Assembly: GCA_024362935.1 (NCBI GenBank)
Contig: JANCRA010000003.1
Span: 7,988,001 to 8,052,000 of the forward strand
DNA: 64,000 nucleotides
Origin: Setophaga petechia
Taxonomy: Eukaryota > Chordata > Aves > Passeriformes > Parulidae
Direction of reading: 5' to 3'
The notes beneath the pieces are model-generated. The model had not been told where the DNA came from. It worked only from the letters and a program-made list of their open reading frames with translations, and did not search any database. The position numbers were made by a program, and so were the translations under genes. Every line of letters begins with the position of its first letter. The stretch's first letter is position 1. Of this stretch, positions 23,160 to 34,790 are shown piece by piece.

Positions 23160-24410
23160 CTATTCAGAGATTCAGAAGTATTCTGGACAAATAATATATC
23201 ACAAAAATATCTAATGATAGTTAAAACATTTTTATCTGCTTGTGGCCACAGTTACCACAGTGGTTATTAAGTATTAAAATGACCTACATTGGGGAATTCA
23301 GAGGATGATCAAAGTAAAAGACAGGCTATTAAGCCGGATGAACCATTTGTCTTATCCAGAATGCCAATTCCTGTGAGAAGTGCCTGAATTTGTGTGCTGA
23401 TACCCAAATTCCAGAGAGATGAGAATTACAAAAATAGTAACATTAAAACACTTTGTACAAATCGCTTGATGTTCTTCTGCCTCAGTGAAGCAAATAAAAA
23501 GATCTTAAAAGCAAGACTTTGCTGTATGTCATGGACTTGAATCTTTTCAGGAAAAAACCTCAAAGACAGGCAACTCTGTTAACTCTGTTTGTGACATTTA
23601 TAAATTAGGATGTGTGCTTTCACATTTCCTCTATGTCTGTGGGTTTATTTTTTTGTCTCTATAATGAGTTAAGCATTACTAGAAAATATTATATAATAAT
23701 CTGTTTAAAATTTATCGTCTCTGCCTAGCATTTAGGAGGTAGAAGGGACATATTTATTTTTGATAGTTCATCTCTTTTTCATGTCCAAATTTAGTATTTT
23801 TATGGTGTGTTTTGGTGCAATTTTTAGCAGTCTTTGTTCATTCCAGGATTTTGCTGCATTAAATACAATGTTCCCATACATGTACTAGCATTCCTTCTTC
23901 CCACACGATATCAAAAGAAAGATTAATTTTGTATCAGATGAGTGAGACTAGTAACATAAAGGTGACTGCAGCTAAAACTCCTACATTTTCATTTTTATCA
24001 TATTTAAGTTGATATTTATAGAATGAATGAAGACATCCAATTAATTGTACCTCCTGTTGATGCCATACAAGATTTTCTCCTTCTACACTTCATACCTTTT
24101 TTCTACTGTTTTTATGATTGGTCATAGCTAATATAGCTTTATATTTTTATCTCAGTGTGGGAAGAGTTGAAAGACATATACAGAAGGCATGCTCAGGACT
24201 TAACCCTGCAAGTGCCATGAGTTTGTGGGCTCAAGAGGCTGAGTGTGTCTGCGTGTCCACAGGAGTGTCTATCTCCTGAGATGATGGATACCCTGGATTT
24301 CTGATTTTCAGGAGCAATCCGTGCTGCCTTGTCAGAATGCGAGGAGCAGCTTCTACCAGCAGAGCTTTTGGCTCGCTCCCCCTAGGGCAGGCAGCCTGCT
24401 GCTGCACTGA
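23160..24410. other. Intergenic, nothing recognised
   Basis: AT-rich sequence with no open frame of note, no CR1 tail and no RNA gene seen. Confidence 0.6.
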
Positions 24411-24660
24411 GCAGGCTCTGCAGGGATCTTAGAGAGAGCTGCAGGGATCTGACAGAGCTGCAGGATCTCAGAGAGCTGCAGGGATCTGACAGAGCTGCAG
24501 GATCTCAGAGAGCTGCAGGGATCTGACAGAGCTCTGCAGGGATCTGACAGAGCTACAGGGATCTGGCAGAGCTCTGCAGGGACCTCACAGAGGTGCAGGG
24601 ATCTGACAGAGCTGTAGGGATCTTGCGGAGCTCTGCAGGGATCTGACAGAGCTCTCCAGG
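24411..24660. repeat. Degenerate minisatellite, 18-21 bp units (about 12 copies)
   Basis: Twelve successive units of the form GAGCTGCAGGGATCTGACA plus a partial one. Lengths alternate between 18, 19 and 21 bases; GAGCTCTGCAGG versions give 21 and GAGCTGCAGGATCTCAGA versions give 18. In the first part a 19+18 pair repeats as a higher-order 37-bp unit. It keeps a minus-strand frame of 120 codons open (24353-24715), a by-product of the repeat. Confidence 0.92.
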
Positions 24661-25388
24661 CCTCCACAGCCTCTCTGCATGCATGGCACAGACATTGCTC
24701 CTCTGCTGAGCTCACATCCTGCGATCAGGCCAGATCTTGGGAAGGATAAAATTTGGGTTTAAGTATCGTTTGCCTGCACCAAAATCCCTCAGCATGAAGC
24801 AGCCTCACCAGGTCTGTTTTAGACAGAGTAACTCCTACAGTCAGGGTTCCCTGTCTTCAAAAGCTGTGATTATCTAGAGGCCTCTGCCAGACCAATTCCC
24901 TCTGGGCACTTTAAAGTCTATCTTTGCATATGAGACATCTGAACAATTCTGAAAGGCTCTTTAATAACAAAACCTTTTTGTTTACCCAAGATAGAAGGAG
25001 AAAAGCTTTTGACACACCACTTATCTTCTACTATGCCATGTTATCAGAGAGACGTGTTACAGGGTCATGCCAGGCGAAGGCTTGCAAGAATGATGTTGGA
25101 GGTTTGAGCCGAGAGGTTCTGTTCTCATACCATTCCTAGAACTACCTAGTCACTGAATGGCTTCTAGAATTTTTCTAAGAGCAAGCCTTGTCATTTTGAT
25201 TCAGAGAGTATTCCAGGAATAATCAAACATGTGCACAAAATGAATGCTAATGAGGAGGACCTTGGAACAAAACAGGCAGTAATTTAAACTGATACTGCAG
25301 GTGTGCTCAAAATCTCCTTATGCATTGTGATGGAAGCCTTGGCTTCTAATTCAGCTGTGGATTCTACTGGTTGGTAAAAATCCTGAGC
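24661..25388. other. Intergenic, nothing recognised
   Basis: Unique-looking sequence between the minisatellite and a CR1. There is no supported gene. Confidence 0.6.
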
Positions 25389-25840
25389 CATAGAATGGGT
25401 TGGGTTTGAGAGGTCTACATTGGTTCATCTTGTCCAACCTCCCTGCTCAAGCAGGGTCGTCCTAGAGCACATTGCACAGAGCTGCATCCAGATGGCTCTT
25501 GGGTAGCTCCAGTGAGAGAAAATCCACAGCTTCTCTGGACAATCTGCTCCAGTGCATGATCAGTGCACAGTAAAGAATTTCTTCCTCATGTTCAGGTGGA
25601 ACTTGCTGTACATCAGTTTCCACTCATTGCTTCTTGTCCTGTGCTCGGCACCACTGAGAAGAGCCTGGCTCCATCCTCTTGCCACTCTCCTTTGAGATAC
25701 TTGTAGACATTGGTGGGGTCTCCTCTCAGTTGTCTTTTCCTGAGTCTAAATAGGCCCAGCTACCTCAACCCATTTCCTCATAAAAGAGACACTCCAGTCC
25801 CTTAATCACCTTTGCAGTCACTCCAGGAGCTCCAGTCCAG
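25389..25840 (-). mobile_element. CR1 LINE 3' fragment (about 450 bp)
   Basis: The plus strand starts with the reversed tail CATAGAATGGGTTGGG. It continues through TCTTCCTCATGTTCAGGTGGA, TGCTTCTTGTCCTGTGCTC and GGGGTCTCCTCTCAGTTGTC to CCAGGAGCTCCAGTCCAG, which is the reverse complement of the end of CR1 ORF2 plus the 3' UTR. It is diverged, with many substitutions, so probably an old copy. Confidence 0.93.
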
Positions 25841-28387
25841 TTTGTTTGTACTAAGGAATTCATAATTCTAAATTTAGCTTTTCAATATAAGAATTATTAA
25901 GAATAAATCACCTTCATCAAACCAGCATGTTTTTGCTTAGTCACATTTTAGGTGTCAGCTCCATTTTTACTGAATGTTTTAAAAAAATCAGATATTCTGA
26001 AAGAATTTAGAGAGATCAATTAAACATTGGCAAAGCTTATAAGCATTTCAAACCAGAATCTTACAATAGGAAGTGTTATACCAACTTAACTGCAGATTTC
26101 TCTTCCATCTGTATTTATATCATGCTGTGTACTGACTATCTGGTATGCCTGTACAAACTTTGCCCCAACATTAAATTTGTTTGCATCTTATGTTCGGTAT
26201 TTATTTCAGAAATTTTACATAGATATGAGTTATATTTACATTTTATCATCAGTTCTTAGGTATGTTAGAAATTCTTTTGAACATCAGGAAGTTGATTAGA
26301 AGTATTGGGTAGACAATTACTAAGAAGTCATAAAACAAGGCCTTTGACACAGATGTTTCTCCTGCATGCATTCCACAGAACTGTGACACATAATCTTTAT
26401 ACTTCATGCATTTCCTTCACAGAGGTTCATGGCTTTTTAAAACTTTATGCTTCTCTTTTGCTGTCCATAGTTTTTTTTGCTGTGAAAATGGCATGTATCA
26501 ATGTCAGCACAGCTGATTAATCACAAATCTTCTCCTAGAGTTTAATTTTCCAAACCAGCTCTGGTCTCTCCAGCATGCTGTATGTTGTCTGCTTTTGCTT
26601 TTATTGCTACTCTCACGTATTTCTTTTCAATTTTATCTGAAGACTCTTGATTCATACATTTCTTGGCTGTTCAGAGAAGTATTTCATAGACATGTAACAT
26701 GATTCAAGGACCAATTGTGAAAGCTGTTCTCTTCCTTTCACTGGGGCTATCAAGAGTTTTATGGGCAGCCCTTTGCCTGTCTTGTGTTCTCTAATTTATA
26801 GACTAAATGCCCAGATTTCCTTATGTAATATTTTTTAAAGGAAGAATTAACAGGCATTTGAACTAAAGTTACCTGCTTTTTAATATAAATTGAAATGAAA
26901 AATCCCTGTTAGCAGAGAAAAGAAACAGACTGATAAGTGCCTGTTCATAATTCCCAGGACACTATACATTTAAAGCTCCTTTCATATATGTAAAGAGGAT
27001 AATGGTAATAAGGTAAATAAAATGTGTACAGAAACGAGATAAGGCACATAAGATATATAAATAAAGGTTTGTTTACACACATTTATATAAAAATACAACT
27101 CATCACTTCAAGTTTTCTGACAGGACCAACTTGCATTTGAATTTTCATTCTGCTAAATATGTCATGGCGTTTTAATATTTATCTAGAATGTCAGAAACTA
27201 GATGAATTAATGTCAAATCTTTAAAGATTTCTTTCTTTATTTAGTTGTATTATGGACCCAACCAGGGGTTTTAATTTAAGGCTGAAGCATTATACAACTG
27301 TAATTGAAATACTAGTAGGGAAATGTCATTTTCACAGAAAGATCTGGTTTTGCTATGTCTTTCCCATACAGTATGTTCCATATATGGTATTGTTGAATTA
27401 AATGCTAAATTACCAATATACATAAGTTGTAGCCTAGAAACCAGAATGAGGGGGAAGTGACCAAAAGCTGAGCAAGTAAATAGTAAAATTTATTAAGTAT
27501 GCATAAGTTAAGGGATGCAAAGGCTCGCTAGTCACTGCCATGAGTGTTCAAGCTCTGATGGTGCTTTTCCAGACTTCTCAGCTGTGTCTAGGCCAGTCCT
27601 GCTTGAAGGATAAAGTTCATCACCTGATGCTGCCCCTTGTGTTCCTGTGCACGCTCTTGGCTGCAGAAGAGGGTAAGGCATCAGCTGGCCCGAGAGGTTC
27701 TTGTAGTGAGCGAACCTGAAACACCTTTGGTGCAGTTGGAACGTTCAGGAGCCTCCTAGTCAACTTCTTGACTATTCTATAAATGCTACAGAGGAAGTGG
27801 TATTTTGATAGATAGTAAATTCAGATGCTTTGTATTTAAAAGGTCTTTTTATGGTCTAACATTAATTAGCACCAGTAAACACTGATGGCTAATAAAAATG
27901 TCTTAGGAAAAGCCTGAGGGAATACTCTGTGAGCTCAGCAACAGACTGGGGTTTGAATGATCTGAATTCTAGTTGTAATTTGACCATTAATTTGCAGTGT
28001 GATTTTGGCAAGTTAATCTCTGTGCTTCTTTTTCTTTTTCACATCTTTTATCTCTCTTGTCTATCTTTAAGGCAATTTGTCTTTACAGTGCCTAGAATAA
28101 GGAAGAAGGCAATCTGCACTGTGATTATAACAGCAGTGATGACCAGTAGCTTTAAATACAAACTGAATTTCAATTGTTCTGTTGAGGTGTGATTGTAATC
28201 AGTTTTTATAGGTACACAGAATTAATTAATAAGAAATTATACACATAATTTAAATTATGTGTTCAGTCACCTTTAACCTAAGTGATTCAATCCTGTCAGA
28301 GAGCAGTCTTTAGCATCTGTCTTCTGTTCTCTACTGACATGAAAGAAACCATAAAGATAATGTCCGTGGATGTCAAGGAAGTAACAA

Positions 28388-28429
28388 AGTTGTTGAGTCA
28401 GAATTTTTAAGAATTCTGACTCAACAACT
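28388..28429. repeat. Perfect 18-bp inverted repeat with two AP-1-type sites
   Basis: The left arm AGTTGTTGAGTCAGAATT (28388-28405) and its exact reverse complement (28412-28429) are separated by six bases. Each arm contains TGAGTCA/TGACTCA, the AP-1 (TRE) consensus. The sequence could form a hairpin or cruciform. Confidence 0.9.
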
Positions 28430-31400
28430 CTTATCACCTACTGCTAGATGTCTGCAGCACTTTTACATGTAGAATTCTTTTTCTAATACATTTTCAAAAA
28501 TATTATAATAAAAAAACATTTAATGATACTGATCTTATGCTTGAAATTGACTGATTAATTATGTTTGAGATGTCTATTTCTAGGCTTACTCCAAATATAC
28601 CTGGCTGGTAATTTTCTTTTCACAAGAAGAAGGCTTTTACATTATGACTAATTTTTCTATCAGATTCGAGGTAATGAAGGCAGCCTTTGAGTCTGTATTG
28701 AAATCGCTTGAATTTCAGTTGGATTCCCTGAAAACCTAAGTGTGGTTATAAAAAAAACTCTAATGAATTCAAAGCTCATGGATACTGCTGAACATAATGA
28801 GTTCTGTTGAGAACAGCAGATACCAGGTTTCCTGCAGAAGGGAGTTACAAGCACTTGATTTTATCAATTTACTAATTCTTTTTTTGACAGTACAGATGTT
28901 TTTCATCCATACTGTATCCATATGAAAAATTTTGTGCCTTGAGTGTGCAGAAGAAGAACACGTCACGTCCTTCATGCAAAACTTTGTAAAAGCAATAGTC
29001 TGTCTCATTACACTATTTTTTTCCCCATTCATCTCAGGTTATTTTTTTTTGTTCATGTTGTCTTTTTATTTGTTTGTTTATGTGTTTAAAATTTAATCTA
29101 GTAATTGAAAAAAACACCTGATGGACATTAATGGAAACTGACCACAGAGTCCATTGTCCCACTTGCAGCTGGGTTTCAAAACTGTTTTGATGGGCTGACC
29201 CTTTAGATGTAAAAGGATAATCAAGTCTCCTGGCCTACTCAACCCTGAGTTTGAAAATAACATGGCAGCTTTGTTAACCAGATTGCACAGGAAAAGCAGA
29301 GTCTCTAGACTGAGCCTGGCTATCACATTTTTGCTGTTGAATGCCTGTCAAATTGTACCTTTCAGTTACAACCCACTTGAGACAGACCTGACGCAGATAC
29401 TTGGAGATGAAAAGCTGAGTATCCTATTACCAGTCACTTGAGCTGCTCAGTGACCATCTGCTGATTGGAGAAGAAAACATCATTAATAATGTATTTGTAG
29501 AATGTGGTCTAGCTTTTATGTTGCTATTAGTTCTTCCAGCATGAGCTATAGCAGCATTATTTAGCTTCTGAGCTCCAGCATCTCCTTAGTAGCCATGGCA
29601 AGCTTTTTTTTTTGTATTTTCTGTTTTAGGGGATAAAAGTAATTAAAGCATATTAAAGCATATTATTACATAAAGCACTTGAAATTAGAATTGATCCACA
29701 AGTATGAGTTTGCTTAGTTTTTTCACAAGAATTTATACTACATTAATAAGTTTTATCACTGTTTCAAAATAGTTGTCCAAAAGAGGGAGTGTGAAAAAAG
29801 AAAAGTAACTTGTATAATATTATTATTATAACTACAACAACTAATCTAGTACTTGGTAATTTGAATCACTTAATGCTATGAAACAGGTAATGCAATGCTT
29901 TAAACTTAAGATAGACATAGATTGGTGCAGCTCTATTAAAGTCAGTGCTAGAAAAATAGCTAGAAATATCTAAAGAATTTTGTTTGTTTTGAACACTGTT
30001 TTAACATTTGAAATTGACAGTTTCACCAGGCACAATACAATTATTGCATTAGAACTTAAGCCATTCAAACCAATAATTTACAGTCTTATCATTTGGAGGA
30101 GTTGTTTAGTTTTTAAATTGATGAACAATATGATCTGAAAACTTGTCAGATTAAAGCCTCCAGCCAAAACAAGATTGTATTAGCTGTTAAGTTTTTAATG
30201 TCTCTGGAAGTGTTGTTTTTTTCTAAGTATTGATCTTTTCTTTTCCTTACAAAGGGTTGTTTGTATACACTGGGAAAATAATTATGTGCCTGGGAGAAAA
30301 TGGCATGCAGGTCTCATCCTTGATCCAAGTCATTTGCAAAATAAAAGTTCTTTTTAGCCTGTTAGTTTTTTAAAATTAATATTAGATATTATGACTTGCC
30401 AATACCACCAAAGGCTTGGCTGCTTACCACTGCTACAGATCTCTGTAGGTTTTATGCCTTTGAGATTGTGTTACTGCAGTACACAGGGACAGAGGAGCTA
30501 TAGCTATGGCAACCAGTGCCTGGTAGGTTACTGACAGCATCAATTACAGCATCTCTAAGGATTCACTGCAGGCTGCTCTCCTTGCTGGTCTGATGGCTCA
30601 TTTTGGCTTTAACCTTCAGGACAAGGACCAGCATCCAGGCCTTTTCTGTTCCTGGTATTCATCTTTCTGTAAGAAACTGTAAAGAGGTTATGTAGATAAA
30701 CAGGTGCAGTCTTAAACTGGTTTAGATGGGGATTTTCTTGCAGTCATATTTATTGTTATTCTTCAAGTGGGACAAATTGTGTCTCATTTTTGCTAGTATC
30801 AGTATTGCTACATCTACTGCACCACTTTGAGCACTGTAACTCATTGTTTACAGCCTTACTTGACTCAGTGGTATGAGTAAATTCTGAGGTCAAACTCAGC
30901 TTCAGATACAGCCCTTATATTAATGATGAAATGGGTGTTATGGTGGAATATGAAACATTCTTGTTTTTATTATTTAGGTTATGCAAAAAGTGTCTGAATT
31001 ACAAAAGCCAGCTGCAACTCTGACACTAAAAATGCAGATTCTCCACAGTCACTGGCAATTGGAGAATATTTCATAGCCATATCACAAAAGCCAAGAGATT
31101 GAAAGGGGAAATATGAGAGAAAATAATTTCTTAATATCTCAGTGACTTGCTGATTAAATTTAAAGAATAATTATACTGATGTCCCTGGGTAATGTGTGTG
31201 TGGTCATGGTCTAGAATCTGAAATACAGGTCTCCTTGCCCAAAAAACCCACTTAATGCTGATTAAAATACTTCATAGATCAGAGTTTGGTATCTCTGTTG
31301 ACCATGTATTTGGACTTCTTTATTATGAAAGCTCTTTGCCATTTCTGTAAAGATCATTTGCCAGCAGTTATCTACTCACAGTTGCTTAATCATGTACATT

Positions 31401-34400
31401 TAAAAGCAAAACTGAATGTGCCTGAACACTTGTACCTACAGCCAAATACCTTGTTAGTGCAGATATAATAACATTATGTAATGGTAATAACAATGATTTA
31501 ATTGAGCAGCTCAGGACACATGTTCTGACATTGTATGCAATTAAATAGCTGTTGCAAATGTTTCAAAGAAAATGAAATTAATTTGTAAGAAAATGAGAAC
31601 AGCAACTTAAAACCAGTTTCAGCAGTCATAGCCAAAAATCCCAAACTCTTATCTGAATGAAGCAGTTCATAGTATAGAAGATCAGATAGATTTGGTGGAT
31701 TTCTTTAGAATGAGAGATCACACACAGAATTTTATTGCTTAAATATCCTCTCAAACAATAAAGTGTAAAGCTTGATTATTAAGATGTTATTCAAAAGTTT
31801 GCTAAAATGACAGTAAAATATGTTTATGAAAAGAACCACAGCAAAGAGATTATAGCTGTAGAAATAGAAGGCATAATGAAGCAGTTCACAGGAAAAATCC
31901 CTGTTAAATGTTTGTGGAGTTTGCTGGGTTTAAAATTACTCAAATTTACTTCATTTCAAATTAAGATGACCTAAAAAAATTGTATTCCTAAGTGAATTTA
32001 AATAACTCTATTTGAAAGAAGAATGCTTCAGTTGTGGTGTGACAAAGCTGAAGCATTTGGGTTCTTTTCTTTTTAGTAGCTGGTATTTACTTTTTCTGGT
32101 GACTGGTTTCAGTACTGTGAAAAAACTTTCAGAAATTGTTGGTAGAGTTTCCAAGATTGGATATTTCTCAATAATATTGATGAACTGATAGCTAAGAAAA
32201 GAGGAGGGAATTATTTACATGGCTGGTTTTGTGCAAGGGCATAGAGAAAGTGTGTTAAGCATGTGTTCATAACTGAAAGAAACTCATCAACAGGGGGGAC
32301 AGATTTTTCTTAATTATTAATAGCTTTAATAACTAGGTATATGCCTAGTTCAGATCCCTTTTCCTAAAAATGCCATATCACTATTGCTAACACAGGTGGA
32401 CCTGTCAGACACGATAAAATTTTCCCAGTTTGTATTGATTTTACTGAGATTGCAAATGATTAGAGACTTTTGTCTTGCAACAGGTTTAGGATCATACAAG
32501 AATTACAAACATGTAGGAAAAGTGGAATATGCCTGAAGAGATGATCCACGATAACTGATGACTCTTGTCAGTTTTTTCTCCTGAATAATATATGACAAGC
32601 TCCCTTACATTTACTGAAAATCTTTGGTAGAGAAGGTTTTACAGCCTTCTTAGTGAGTATAATTGTACTGCTTGGCAGAATTATCACTATGTATATTTTA
32701 ATTCTTTTCAATGTACTATTTAACTAATATTTCCTGTGCTTCTTCCAGTCCTCCTTCTAGTGAATACATTGAGCAATAAATGATCATCTTTTTATAACTG
32801 CCTTTTTCATGTATAAAAAGAATTGAAGTTCTGCACTCTCAGATTCTTTATCTCTCTCATACGTTGCATTTTCTAAGCCACATGTACTGTTGTTTTTCTT
32901 CCCCAGATATTAACAATTACTAAGCCTACAGACTTTAAAAATTAAAGTAATACAAAATAACTCAGTAAATAGGCACCTTACTTTAGGTATTTCGTGTTAG
33001 TAATGTATATTGTGAACACTTAGTAACCATGAAGAAGAAATGCTCTCTGGTTCTGAAGGGTGTGGTGTTCAGTGTGTGAAATAATGTCAGAAGGTCATCA
33101 TAGGTCCAAATGAGTTGACTCTGTTCTGCTCTGGATTCCCACTGCTGAAAATATGTATGTAAAATATATCCTCTTCATGGAAGAATATCTCTCCATATCA
33201 TCACCAGACTGAAGTTACATTTTGATTTTTGTCTCATAGAAATTAGAATTCTTATTTTCAACATTGAGAAACTTGTAGTGTGTCAGGTAGAACTGTGGGG
33301 GATGACTGAGACAGTATCTCCTCCTTTCCTTTCTTATTCCTGATGGCAGCAATTCACTGTGGCTTTTTGTTTAATACAGCAGACTCCTGAAACGTGCACA
33401 AGTTTTTCTCCTAAGTGTGATCTGCACATTTTAATTAAAATCTGCAGCTGATCTATCTCTGCTTTGCTGAAGTGAAGGTGTAAGTAATGTATGAGGAGTG
33501 AGTTTCTGATTCCCTGCTACTGCCATAAGTGAGTATTCCTGAGCCTGGCCTGATCTGGCTCTTAGTCCTCAGAACACTCAGTCGCTTTTCAAGATACCTG
33601 GAACTCTCACACATATCAAGTACCACTACAAAAAAATTCAGTTACCTGCTTTATGTCAGACCTCTACACCAAGGCTGTGTCCTTCCAAGCAATTCCCAGG
33701 CAGCACACGCAGCCTGAGGTGCATTAATCTCATTTCCTTGAAAACAAAGAACATGTTAAAGATTACTGAGGCTACATATTAAATTTACTAAGAATAAACT
33801 AATAAACAATGATGCCATGTGATTTTACTCTCTAATTTTTATTAAAAAAATAATCTTCAGGGCTTTTCAGGGAAAATATTTCTTTATTGAAATATAATTT
33901 TTTCCCCCTGGCTTTAGAAAACAAGCAACTTGAACTTTACAGTAATTTCATGTACTCATCGTACCTAACGTGTGTGCATAGCCATAAGGCAACACTATCC
34001 TCTAGTGGCAGATTGTATTAACACAAGGCTCCAGCTCCAGCGCTGGGGACTGGTTTGTGTGTGTTGAAAAGATGGGGTGTCATCGTTACTATTCATAAAT
34101 TCAGAGTTTTGATTTGTACAACACAACAAGGAGCAATTAGCTGAATGCTGCATACAAAGTGATGACATGTACTCAACCACCAGCATCAGCAGCACTACAT
34201 ATATTGTATCAGAATATATATATATATTTATATGATTTCTTGTGATTTTCCAGATTATTGAACTTAGGTAATTGTATTCTATGGTCACTTTTTCATAGGT
34301 GCTGTGTTTAACATGGTTGATCACCAGCTGGCTTTTAGTCTCCTCATCAACCTTGCTGTTAAAATCTAACTCTCATGGTGAGTGTCTCTAGATGTTGTTA

Positions 34401-34472
34401 TGCACAAGCAAATAAAATATTCTTAATTTCTTTTTTTTCAGTTTGAAATTTCAAAAATCCAGCATATGGCTT

Positions 34473-34512
34473 AAGGAAAAATAAGGAAAGGAAAAATAAG
34501 GAAAGGAAAAAT
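34473..34512. repeat. A/G-rich 15-bp tandem repeat
   Basis: Two full copies of AAGGAAAGGAAAAAT, preceded by a 10-base partial copy AAGGAAAAAT. Confidence 0.85.
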
Positions 34513-34771
34513 TTGGTGTAAGAGAACAAACTCTGAGATTTCAGTGCATCAGTTTTTTAAACTTACTAAAAGGGTTGGTCTAGACTGAAAGTTTGCTTAC
34601 TGTGAGTATAGCTAGTACAAAAATTTAAATTATTTCCCACTCATCCTCTAAAAATGTTCCTTCTCTGGAATTTTGGAAGTTTATCTATGCTAAAAATCCT
34701 ATGTCATCTTTTTTGTGGGTTTTTGGTTGGTGTGGGGTTTTTTCTGTGTGTATATGTGTTGTTAGGGGGTC

Positions 34772-34790
34772 TTTTTTTTTTTTTTTTTTT
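34772..34790. repeat. Poly-T run (19 bases)
   Basis: Homopolymer T tract. It could be the reverse of a poly-A tail, but no retroposed gene is recognisable next to it. Confidence 0.7.

Noticed and set aside
24353..24715. 120-codon minus-strand frame with repeated Ser/Leu/Asp-Pro units
   Set aside because: Produced by the minisatellite. Its unit lengths (18, 19, 21) are not all multiples of three, so no protein repeat is maintained.
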